Origin: Chaetoceros tenuissimus
Taxonomy: Eukaryota > Bacillariophyta > Thalassiosirophyceae > Chaetocerotales > Chaetocerotaceae
Assembly: GCA_021927905.1 (NCBI GenBank)
Contig: BLLK01000045.1
Location: 2,542,001 to 2,606,000, forward strand
DNA: 64,000 bases
Direction of reading: 5' to 3'
The notes under the pieces were generated by a model that ran no database searches, was not told the origin of the DNA, and was given only the letters and a program-made list of their open reading frames with translations. Each line of letters begins with the position of its first letter. The first letter of the stretch is position 1. Position numbers and translations under genes: made by a program. Shown one piece after another: positions 31,333 through 41,000 of the stretch.

Positions 31333-33574
31333 ATGAAGAGATCGTCGAGAGCGCCAAGAGGAAACCTTCTTGATGAAATTGGTGGCTCCACTGAACACGG
31401 ACAAGATCTTGACTGCCAATCCAAGCAAACAAGTATGAATTCGAAAAGAATGAACGACAAGACTACCATTTCGAATCCACTGTATCAAGACTCGAATTCA
31501 ATGGAAAGAACTCGTAGGTCTGCAATGCATTCATCTTCTAGGGGCGGAGATGACAAGGACATGTATTCTTCCATCATGGATTCAATTCAAAATGCTCAGC
31601 ATGCAGACCTCAATCATGATGATGAATGGGTTTCCTTTCATGAATCAAGCCAAAGTAATTCGTTCCACAAAGAAAAGAAGCTATCATCACAGTCCAAGCT
31701 TCATCGTTTTGGTAGAGATTTACTTGAATCCACGAATCAACCTTTGGGAAATGACGCTGATGAATCTGCATTCTGGACTTTGTCAAATTTGAACTCTTCA
31801 AGACGAGAGGAAAATGGTGAAAATAGAGATGAAATTGTGAGATCTGGTAGACATTTGAAGACATTAGTAGAGAATGCACTTCGACAAGTCAAGACTCGTG
31901 TTTCGACAGATGGAGATGTGGAATTGCTTTTAGATAATTCAGACGATGAAGCATCTGGAACCGATGAAACTGAACATCATGATAATCGTACTAATAGGAG
32001 AAAAAGATCTAGACAGCAGTCATCAACAAACAATAGTAGAGATGATAAAAAGCGAAAAAGATCGAATGACAGCAACGAAGACTCTGAGGATATTGAAAAC
32101 CAGAAATACACTTCTCAGTTGGTGATTGAGAAGATGTCGGAAGTGATGACTTTGAAGAGGGTGAGTGAAGATTGTTATCTCTGAAAATCAATACTTTTTG
32201 TTCGACATACTTACGTATTATTGATATTACTAGGAGCTCAAAGAAGCGCAAGAACATGCAAAAGCCATGTCAAATGCAAATTCTACTTTGCGACATGCAT
32301 CCACTACATCTGCACATCGAATTGAAGCTCTATCTGAGGCACTTCGTATAGCTGGGGAAAAGGCAGCCAATGCGCGAGCTGATGCAGATGCTGCAGAAGT
32401 TCGGGCATCTTCGGCTTCTTCCAAACTCAAGTCTTTCAAAAACGCAATGGAACAGACAAAGAAGGCAGTGGAGGCTGTAAAAGCAGAACATGATGAGATT
32501 TCTAGTCTTGCGAAAGATTTGGAAAGTCGATTGATGCAGAAGGAATCAGAACTAAGTAGAATGCAGAAAGAAAAGTCAAAAGCTGTCGAGAATTTCGATC
32601 ATCTTTCGGGGGAATTGCTAGAAATGAAGGCTGCTCAAAAGGCTGTAAATGAAGAACTATCTGCAAAAAGTGATGAGCTTGTCAAATTGAAACGAACTCT
32701 TGTAGAACGTCAAGATCTAGAAAATGCGCGTATAGAGATGTCTGGTCGCCTTGAAAGGGAGTTGCGAAAAGCTAGGTCTTTGATTGTAGAACTGACTTCT
32801 TCTTCCTCTGAGGCAGAAAGCACTACGGCAGAGCTTCAAGAAACCATCTCCAATTTGCAAAAGGAAATCACTAGCCTTCATGACAAATTGAAAGATACTG
32901 TGGAAAATGCAGCCAAAGAGAGATCAAAAATGAATGAAGCGATGGAAGACGTAGAAAGTGAAGCTCAGAAACTTCGTATGAAGAGTGCTGCTGATGATGA
33001 AGAGATCAACAAACTTAGACTTGACAAGTCGTCATTTGAGAAGGAAATCGAACATCTCAAGAATAGAATCATCAATCTTGAAAAACGATCATCTGACATC
33101 ACCAATGTTGAGACATGTAGTCATGGTGATGCAGTCAGTGATACATCTAGCATACATGCAGACTCTCATTTTTCTACACCATCGTCACACCATTCAACTA
33201 CATCCTCTTCTAGTAGTACCAGTAGTGATGTCTTTACTAAAAGTAGTACTGATGCAACAACCAAGAGCACGAAACAACTACAGCAGTATCATATCCCAAA
33301 GTTGAAATCTATGACGCCAAATATGTCCCATCCAAAAGAAAAAGACAGTCGTGGAGCAAAACGTTTCCGTAGTCAGTCGCATTGTTGCTCAATTTGTTTC
33401 AAGAACCCATATGGTATCATGAAAGCATGCCAATGCGGAAACCCTGCATGTAATCTTCGCGCACATACCACTTGTATTTCAGGAAAGAATCCTACTCCTA
33501 GCGTCTCGTTTCCTGGCACTCCAGCTCCATCTCTGCCTACAATTCTTTGCTCCAGTATCAGTTCTAGAAAATAA
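31333..33574 (+). CDS. coiled-coil protein with C-terminal Cys-rich motif
   Basis: Two exons, 31333-32160 and 32234-33574 (73-nt intron, GTGAGT ... CTAG, phase 0); 722 residues. The first 260 residues are low-complexity, rich in S, N, D and R, with a basic run NRRKRSRQQSS and DDKKRKRSND that could be a nuclear signal. From about 265 to 590 the protein is a long coiled coil with heptads (SRLMQKESELSRMQKEKSKAV and similar). A Ser/Thr/His-rich hinge leads to a Cys/His motif: CCSICFKNPYG, KACQCGNPACNLRAHTTC, that is CxxC...CxCxxxxC...HxxC, which could bind zinc like a RING/PHD-type finger. Family not recognised. Structural or nuclear scaffold role is a guess. Confidence 0.7.
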
Positions 33575-33791
33575 TAGGTTTATATCTCATAGAGTATGAT
33601 GGCACACAATTTTTGATTCATAAAGCATATAACTATTCTACAGTACAATGATAGGTCCTAGGGGAATGACCTTGACGAGTACCATGCAATAGAATCTGTA
33701 CGAAAAAATTGAAAGTGTATCTACATAACTAAAATTCATAATACGATATTGTCTTCTTCAGTCATTGTTTTTATTTCTCAATCATTTTTCA

Positions 33792-34379
33792 TTAAAATTT
33801 CCTTGGATAAAGAGTTTCTACGATTGGCTTAGTTGTCATAACAACAATAGGAAGCCGCAAAGGTTCCAACATCTCATTAAAGACTAAAGTAACACCAATC
33901 GCTCCAAGCTGAGGATCTACTTTGGAACTAAGATCAAAACCTGTCAAGACATCAAATTGGCCTATCAATTGCATAGCATCAACTAAACCCATTTCAATAG
34001 CACCATATGTCAATGCAGCAGTTGAACACCAAACTGTCCAATACCAAGCCATGAAGGCCATACCATAATCTCTTGCGAGAGCTTTGAACTTTCCTCTCAT
34101 TGTGTACAATTCTCCAGTATTAATTCCGCGAAGAGTATTTAATCTAGCCAATTCTTTATCAAGATCTCTAAGTTCAATCTCCTTTTGATATTTCGATAGA
34201 CTTGCAACTCTTTTTTTCTCAGCTTCTTCTTCATCCTTTGTAAGAACTGAATAGAATCTCGACGAGGAGCCTTGCATAATCACATTTCGGTATGATGCAG
34301 TGTTCATTGCACCCATCATTTTGTAACATGATTTGTGGTAAGTCCGTAGCACTGCCCTTTGAGAAGCAACCCCAAGCAT
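33792..34379 (-). CDS. DUF1279 (FAM210-like) mitochondrial membrane protein
   Basis: 195 residues, no intron. The N-terminus (MLGVASQRAVLRTYHKSCYKM) is basic and fits a mitochondrial pre-sequence. A charged coiled segment KYQKEIELRDLDKELARL follows. The DUF1279 domain covers about residues 85-190: FKALARDYGMAFMAWYWTVWCSTAALTYGAIEMGLVD, a second hydrophobic segment AIGVTLVFNEMLEPLRLPIVV, and the KPIVETLYPRKF ending. In animals FAM210A acts in mitochondrial translation and membrane organisation; the role here is inferred from family only. Confidence 0.78.
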   Translation of the reverse strand: MLGVASQRAVLRTYHKSCYKMMGAMNTASYRNVIMQGSSSRFYSVLTKDEEEAEKKRVASLSKYQKEIELRDLDKELARLNTLRGINTGELYTMRGKFKALARDYGMAFMAWYWTVWCSTAALTYGAIEMGLVDAMQLIGQFDVLTGFDLSSKVDPQLGAIGVTLVFNEMLEPLRLPIVVMTTKPIVETLYPRKF

Positions 34380-34719
34380 ATTAGATATGTTTTTGTTTAG
34401 AATTTGGATCGAATATAGGATTCAGTGAGAAACTTGAATCACTTGAATCAAACAATGGATGCAAGCAGAAGAAGAAAGATGAAGATGTGATTTATTTGTG
34501 GTCAAACTCATCACAGTCTCTGTTCTTCTTTCCTTCCCTTCCTTGTTTTTGTCCTGGGGGTTGAAAAATGCTCTCCCAAGTCAATGAGGTTACCATACGC
34601 TGAAACTTTTCTTTCTTGTATCTCTATTGCATCTATTACAAGTGTGAATGAAGATTGTATTCATCAACTTTCTTTTCTACAAGTGTCTCAAAGGATTCAA
34701 TCTATCAATAGGTCGGAAA
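34380..34719. other. shared upstream region between DUF1279 and Fe-ADH-like genes
   Basis: 340 bp. An alternative ATG for the right-hand gene lies at 34648 in the same frame. Nothing else recognised. Confidence 0.3.
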
Positions 34720-36006
34720 ATGAAAATCATAAGGAAAGCGAGTGGTGCATTTCAAGCCCATTTATCAGCAAACATCTCCAAACTTCGTTCATCTTCCTCC
34801 ATCATAATATCATCAGCTCCATCACAAACCAAAGATGATACTCCTCAAAAGACTGATCAAGAATTGAAAATGTTTCAGAGTAAAATTGAACGCAATTCTG
34901 CCCAGACACATTTCTTTCCTACTATGCAGTTTAATCTGAAAACTATTTCATATGGAGAAAAGACATTAACATCGGCATATCCACAGCAATCAAATGTAAA
35001 TGAAGTTATTGAATTGATGACAAGGACGGGTGCAACTAATATCATTGGAGTTGGAAATGGTGCAGCTATCGACTTGGCAAAGGCATGTTATTACAAGCGT
35101 ATAGCTGATGATCATGATGATGATATTGGTGAATTGATATTGAACCCTAGCACATTAGGCGCAATTGGAACGGCTACTTCTGAGCATTGTCTTTTACTTG
35201 ATACTGAGGAAGAAGCTTTGATGCCAGTATACTCTTCAAGCACAATAGATAAAGATGCTCGAAGCATCATTATTGATGAATCATCTATTTCTATACCATC
35301 TTGGCTGACAAGAGATATTCAGAATAAGAAACGAACAAACATCGCAACCATAACAGATAATGTATTGGCAAGTCTTGTCGTTGCTCTGGATGCAGCACAT
35401 GCAATGGGCGATGATGGAGTTATAGAAGAAGGAAAGATATCATGCTTGAATGAATGTATTCAAAGTTCTGCTCGCTATCTATCTTCTATACAAAATAGTC
35501 CAAATGATTTTAATGTTGCAGAGAATCAAGAATTTGCAATAAGTGCAGTTCTTCACGCAGGTCAACTATTATCATTTGGACGAGAGAATTCTTTATCCAC
35601 TAGACGTAATATAGCTATAGCTCTTTCAGCGAGCATCTTACCAAAGCATTTTCCACATGGTAATTGGAGTACGTTCACAGCATCATTATTGCCAGGTGTA
35701 GTTAATGCAGTCAATAACTGTGACGAAGCTGATGAAAATGAAATACTAATTGACTCGATTTCCACTCTCTTGAATTTGGAATCACAGGCATCGCCATCAC
35801 ACCTAGTTGAATGGTTTGAGAGACTGGATAAAAACTCGATGTCGAGCGGAGTACTGGAAATACCTTCTCTATCGTCACTTTCTGAAGGGGCACCGGGGTT
35901 TAGTGAGTTGTTGACGAAAGTTGAAGACCATAGTGCATTTACCCAGTGTGTAGATGCAGACTCTGACTATCTTGAGAATATATTAGTCTCGAGTCTAAAT
36001 CGATAG
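34720..36006 (+). CDS. iron-containing alcohol dehydrogenase-like protein
   Basis: 428 residues from 34720; an in-frame ATG at 34648 would add 24. I chose 34720 because it starts a basic, Ser-rich stretch (MKIIRKASGAFQAHLSANISKLRSS) like a mitochondrial pre-sequence. The fold of dehydroquinate synthase / Fe-ADH is suggested by ATNIIGVGNGAAIDLAKACYY, matching GGGSxxDxAK of the NAD site, by VVALDAAHAMG, and by the helical half with SAVLHAGQLLSFGREN and LPKHFPHGNWSTF, where His residues would hold the metal. Several family residues are altered, so substrate and even activity are uncertain. No intron needed. Confidence 0.68.
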   Translation: MKIIRKASGAFQAHLSANISKLRSSSSIIISSAPSQTKDDTPQKTDQELKMFQSKIERNSAQTHFFPTMQFNLKTISYGEKTLTSAYPQQSNVNEVIELMTRTGATNIIGVGNGAAIDLAKACYYKRIADDHDDDIGELILNPSTLGAIGTATSEHCLLLDTEEEALMPVYSSSTIDKDARSIIIDESSISIPSWLTRDIQNKKRTNIATITDNVLASLVVALDAAHAMGDDGVIEEGKISCLNECIQSSARYLSSIQNSPNDFNVAENQEFAISAVLHAGQLLSFGRENSLSTRRNIAIALSASILPKHFPHGNWSTFTASLLPGVVNAVNNCDEADENEILIDSISTLLNLESQASPSHLVEWFERLDKNSMSSGVLEIPSLSSLSEGAPGFSELLTKVEDHSAFTQCVDADSDYLENILVSSLNR

Positions 36007-36095
36007 AATTTTAAACTAGCTTAAAGAATGATGACGAAATAGAAATGTGCATTATAAGTAGTTAGGTACACTCATGTCAGTCATTCCTTGGAGTG

Positions 36096-36195
36096 CAGAA
36101 TACGATAACCCTTCCAGTCGTCAGGACAAGTAAAGTTATGCGATACGAGAGTTCTACAAAGGGATTGTACAAGCAAATCCCCAGGAAACTTCTCG
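36096..36195. repeat. copy A of the cyclase-gene 3' end
   Basis: About 100 bp closely matching 38022-38130, the last coding part of the minus-strand cyclase gene. Here it lies upstream of and inside the first codons of the zinc-finger repeat gene, read on the opposite strand. It differs from the other copies at several bases (for example GCGATACG for GTGATATG). Confidence 0.8.
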
Positions 36196-36920
36196 TCCAG
36201 TGTACTCGTCTAGCTCGAAGTAGAGGTCTCTGTAATCGTCATGCTGGTTTACTCTGTATCCATATCGAAGAGGGAGTCCAGTGTTCTAGTCTAGCTATAA
36301 AGGATGGTCTCTGTCGTCATCATTCTCCTAGAGTATTCTGTAGCCATCAAGATGAGAAAGGAGTCCAGTGTACTAACCTAGCTCGAAATGGTGGTCTTTG
36401 TAAACGTCATGGTGGTAAACTTTGTAGTCATCAAGATGCGAAAGGAGTCCAGTGTACTAGTCTGGCTGTAAAGGATGGTCTTTGTACCCGTCATTCTCCT
36501 ACAGTATTCTGTAGCCATCAAGATGAGAAAGGAGTCCAGTGTACTAACGTAGCTCGAAGTGGTGGTCTTTGTGATCGTCACGCGGGTAATTATTGTAGCC
36601 ATCAAGATGAGAAAGGAGTCCAGTGTACTCGTCTAGCTGTAAAGGATGGTCTTTGTACCCGTCATTCTCCTACAGTATTCTGTAGCCATCAAGATGAGAA
36701 AGGAGTCCAGTGTACTAACGTAGCTCGAAGTGGTGGTCTCTGCATGCGTCATGCGGGTAAACTTTGCAGTCATGTTGATACTAAAGGAGTCAAATGTACA
36801 AAACAGTACAAAAAGGAAGTCTTTGTCGTCGTCATTCTCGAAAGGGAAATCCAAAAGACGATAGGAATTATGACTAGAAGAAATCTGATCCAAGTTTGGA
36901 TCATAGTAGGTATTAGGTAG
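36138..36920 (+). CDS. WRKY19-like zinc-finger repeat protein with chimeric start and frameshifted end
   Basis: 260 residues from the first ATG (36138). The body is seven or eight tandem 28/29-residue units of the form CSHQDEKGVQCTNLA...GLCxRH, giving C-H-C-C-H sets that may bind zinc. Two unit types alternate (ARSGGLC and AVKDGLC), so the DNA repeats every 171 bp. This resembles the WRKY19-like finger family, expanded in diatoms. The first ~20 residues come from antisense of the cyclase 3' end (copy A). In the last unit a missing base after 36810 shifts the frame: the +1 frame would continue the finger as SLCRRHSRKGN, but the actual frame reads EVFVVVILERE. Possibly a decaying gene. Confidence 0.6.
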   Translation: MRYESSTKGLYKQIPRKLLVQCTRLARSRGLCNRHAGLLCIHIEEGVQCSSLAIKDGLCRHHSPRVFCSHQDEKGVQCTNLARNGGLCKRHGGKLCSHQDAKGVQCTSLAVKDGLCTRHSPTVFCSHQDEKGVQCTNVARSGGLCDRHAGNYCSHQDEKGVQCTRLAVKDGLCTRHSPTVFCSHQDEKGVQCTNVARSGGLCMRHAGKLCSHVDTKGVKCTKQYKKEVFVVVILEREIQKTIGIMTRRNLIQVWIIVGIR

Positions 36921-37709
36921 AATTCATTTCTTATAACCCTAACCCTAAAAAATTGATGAATTTAATGCTACAATATTACAAAGTATTAAAAAAGACTGCA
37001 CAACATTAGATTTAATCCTTTGAATGAAGTATACGATAACCCTTCCAGTCGTCAGGACAAGTAAAGTTATGTGACATGAGAGTTCTACAAAGGGATTGTA
37101 CAAGCAGATCCCCAGGGAACTTCTCTAACCAAATGTGTTGATACTAAAGGAGTCAAATGTACAAAACAGTACAAAAAGGAAGTCTTTGTCGTCGTCATTC
37201 TCGAAAGGGAAATCCAAAAGACGATAGGAATTATGACTAGAAGAAATCTGATCCAAGTTTGGATCATAGTAGGTATTAGGTAGAATTCATTTCTTATAAC
37301 CCTAACCCTAAAAAATTGATGAATTTAATGCTACAATATTACAAAGTATTAAAAAAGACTGCACAACATTAGATTTAATCCTTTGAATGAAGTATACGAT
37401 AACCCTTCCAGTCGTCAGGACAAGTAAAGTTATGTGACATGAGAGTTCTACAAAGGGATTGTACAAGCAGATCCCCAGGGAACTTCTCTAACCAAATGTG
37501 TTGATACTAAAGGAGTCAAATGTACAAAACAGTACAAAAAGGAAGTCTTTGTCGTCGTCATTCTCGAAAGGGAAATCCAAAAGACGATAGGAATTATGAC
37601 TAGAAGAAATCTGATCCAAGTTTGGATCATAGTAGGTATTAGGTAGAATTCATTTCTTATAACCCTAACCCTAAAAAATTGATGAATTTAATGCTACAAT
37701 ATTACAAAG
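36774..37709. repeat. 363-bp tandem repeat array
   Basis: Units begin with GTTGATACTAAAGG at 36774, 37137 and 37500, exactly 363 bp apart. Units 1 and 2 look identical through most of their length. Each unit holds the frameshifted end of the zinc-finger gene, a two-unit telomere-like motif, an AT-rich spacer and the last ~110 bp of the cyclase gene including its stop. Unit 3 diverges after about 37713, where a kinesin fragment follows; its cyclase part is the real gene end at 38008-38133. Confidence 0.88.
36935..36948. repeat. interstitial telomere-like repeat AACCCTAACCCTAA
   Basis: Two units of CCCTAA, the complement of the common TTAGGG telomere repeat. The same sequence recurs at 37298-37311 and 37661-37674, once in each 363-bp unit. 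Confidence 0.55.
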
Positions 37710-37713
37710 TATT

Positions 37714-37992
37714 TAAAAAACCATATTGTAACCCATGCAGTGAACAAGGTATCGTAACCCATGCAGTGAACAAATTATTCGCAGCAAAAGACATGATTGA
37801 AGATACTTCGCAAGGAAGCCAAAATGTCCCGATCTCTGTTTCTGTTGAACTATTGGAGATCTACAATGAGCAAGTAAGAGACTTGCTGTCAAAAAAGAAG
37901 GACGGTTCATTAAAGAGTTTGAGCATTGCTGTAAACTCTAACGAAGCTACTGGAAACATCATTAAAGAAACTTCAAGCGTCAAAGAAGTGAC
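37714..37992 (+). pseudogene. kinesin motor-domain fragment
   Basis: About 90 residues of kinesin motor: GIVTHAVNKLFAAKDMIEDT, then VELLEIYNEQVRDLLSKK, the family's LEIYNE(x)VRDLL signature, then LSIAVNSNEATGNIIKETSSVKEV. P-loop, switch I and switch II are all missing, so it cannot be a working motor. A 24-bp internal duplication (TGTAACCCATGCAGTGAACAA repeated as CGTAACCCATGCAGTGAACAA) sits at its start. It lies inside the third unit of the 363-bp array and ends at GACTGCAC, where the array sequence resumes. Confidence 0.72.
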
Positions 37993-38007
37993 TGCACAAC
38001 ATTAGAT

Positions 38008-41000
38008 TTAATCCTTTGAATGAAGTATACGATAACCCTTCCAGTCGTCAGGACAAGTAAAGTTATGTGATATGAGAGTTCTACAAAGGGATTGTACAAG
38101 CAAATCCCCAGGGAACTTTTCTAACCAAATGTGGAGGAGTACCTTGCACTTGCCCCATTTTCCATCCTCGTAAGCATTGAATGCATTTTCATAAATCTCT
38201 CTTTGCAAAAGACTTTTGTCAGATTCCAATGCCTTTAGCACTTTAGTCAAGTCCAAGCCTGATTCTTCTACTTCCTCCTTTCCACTCCAAGATGTTGCAA
38301 GTAAAAGTTGACTGTAGTCATCTGGTTTCTTGACTAACGCTGAAAATGGCTCTATATCCAAATGGAAGATAGTACTGGGTTCGAGGCACCCCTTGAAAAC
38401 AACCCGATCCACTCTTCTACATGTCGATTGTAATGAGCCAGTTAAACAAGAAACAAAGACGTCAGACATTAAGAGAGGTATTGAGTATAACTTTGTGGCA
38501 CTCTCCAGTCGTGATGCAAAATTAACGTGAGGGGATAAATACGAGGCATCAACCTTGACTTTGCTACCTATTGATCCTTCAATAGCCCATCCCGAGTGCA
38601 ATCCGAAGCCCATTTCTATTTGAAAATTATCAAGACATGTAAAGTCTACATTTTCACTACGTTCTTCCCTATGCATAAAGTCGGCCAAGCTACCCAAATG
38701 TTTGATTTCTTCCAATATATTTAGAACACTGGATAGGGCTGAATCAAAGAGATGCTTCTGTAATTTTCCTCGCTTTCCATCTTTTGTTGTACTCAACTTC
38801 CATACCAATAGAAAAGCATCTCCTATATTCTTATTGGGTGCTCCTCCTGAATCAACCACATGCTTATGTGTTATCCTCGCAAGTTTATTTACAAAAAGCA
38901 TGACATCTTGCTTTAAATATTCTGTAGCGGTTGTAAAATTTCGAATATCACAAAATCCAAAGATTGCTTCCACTTTCAGACCAGGAATCATTGGGTCGAC
39001 TTCACCAGTTTCAGCAGATAAACTCTTTGCAATAATCTCTGAACCTGCAATTCCGAAACCAACCTGAAGAAGAAAAGCCATTTTGTTAATTGTTTGTTCA
39101 AGTAGATCCGTTTCACTGGACCCAATCATCTCTTCCTTTTGTTTCAACTTTTCCAAATGTAATAGTGGATTTTCTGACAATTTTTGTACTGTACTCTTCA
39201 TTTTCTCGATAGGACGAATCATGATTTTATAGGCATCACTGCTAAATAAGAGACTTAAAACAGCCAATAGAATCGTCACAATAGTCGTTGTTAGTAGAGA
39301 AAATATTGCATCAATCCGATTTTCTCTGGACATATCAAATGCAGCTTGTACTTTTTCATTAGTCGCTGACACCAACGTTAGTATATCTGTGTTGCGAAGA
39401 TCTAAGTATGCGTCAGCATCATGAAATTTTTCACCGGCCCCTTCCAAAAGGATCAAATTCTTCTGGAAGGCTTGGAGGAAACCATCTCGAAGCAAGACAG
39501 AGTCAGAGTTTAGTCCTAGAGCATTCAATTGAATCACTCTTGCATCGGGTATATGATTTGTTTCGAGTAACGAAAAAACGACAAGCATCAAAAGGACTGT
39601 AAGAACGACTGTGCACAAGTTGGTGTGAGGTTACTTGTTCCGTTAGATAGTTACAAAGATATTTCTTTTTCTTACCTTTCTTTGTAATACTTTCAGTCAT
39701 GTGTCGCCCAACGTTACTCATTTTCACTCCTATTTCGTCGTCTTCGTCTGGGGTATTCTCGTCTTTCTTCTTCCTATATCCCATCATCCACTTCAACACC
39801 TTTGCTATTCGAATCAACCTCAAGAGTCTGAGGAGTTTTGCAAATCTTACAAAAAAAGAATTTCAGAAATGAGAGTTGCAAATATTACCAAGTATTACTC
39901 TTCAAAACCTACCTTCCCGCTCTTGCTCCAACCTTCGCTGCACGTCCTGCTTTGGCAAGCGCCAAACTTCCAGCTGATCCAGATTCAATGTTGAGTAAGA
40001 AATTGATTTCAAGCAGCAATGAGATGCTTGCTATGAGATCGAGCCATAAGAAAAAATGACTATATTTCTTTACGCAAATAACGCAGAGAATGATCTCTAT
40101 GAGAAAAACAATCAACACAAACAGTGTAAGTACATCGAAGTAAATATCGCTTCCCTTCCCTCCAAAGATCATGTTCAAGTCGTTTCCAAACAAAGCGTAG
40201 ATGGTAGAGCACAAAAGCAAAATTTGCATAGGACCAGAGTCGAGGAATCTTTTCAAATTAGTCTTGAAAGATACACATTCAGCATTACACATCATTTTTC
40301 GACAAAGAGATATTTTCCCTACTTCGATATCCAAAGCTGTGTCGAGAGGTGCACCTTGTTCCATGTCGTCGACATTTAAATTTGGATTTTGCAATGGTAC
40401 TAAGCTCAATTTACGAACATTCCCTCTCTCGCCATTTTCTTTATGAGCATTTGCAGGAATTCCAGGAATGGCACCGCCATGGTCCTTAACATTGATTGTA
40501 GATTGATCATGAGCAACTTCATCTCGCATTTCCTCGACATAATTTTTTATTTTCTCAGTTGTGATGATATTCTGATTTTGCATGCTGTTCCAAAATGACC
40601 GGTTGATGTGCATCTGTTTAATACAAATTGAAGCGACAAGAGGTAATAGTTCAGCCAAAAGTTTAAATACTGGATTCACCAAGGCGTCAATAAAGGCTCC
40701 CTGCATTCGAGGTAAATTCTATAACGAAATTCATATGAGCTCGGAGGTTCATACAAAATGCAACATACTCTTTTCACTCTTCTTACCTCATATTCTCTAT
40801 CCATAAAGGGGCTGGTGGCAAGTTGTAATTCCTTCTCTTTGTCGCCTTGTCGAAAAAACTCTTCCTGGACTGCATAAGCCCACTTTCTTGCAATAGTTCC
40901 TGGCCTAGTTGGATTCGAAACATCAGAAACATGTAGAATCATACTACTTAAAAGACCCCGAGGTAGTTGCTTCATTTCAATAGAGTGCTTGAATCTAGTC

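Noticed and set aside
36378-36893. minus-strand repetitive frames opposite the zinc-finger gene
   Set aside because: They mirror the repeat DNA; the plus strand has the Cys/His pattern.
36774-37709. 363-bp repeats as a CRISPR array or satellite
   Set aside because: Units are long, few and contain gene pieces; there are no short repeats with unique spacers, and the window is eukaryotic nuclear DNA.
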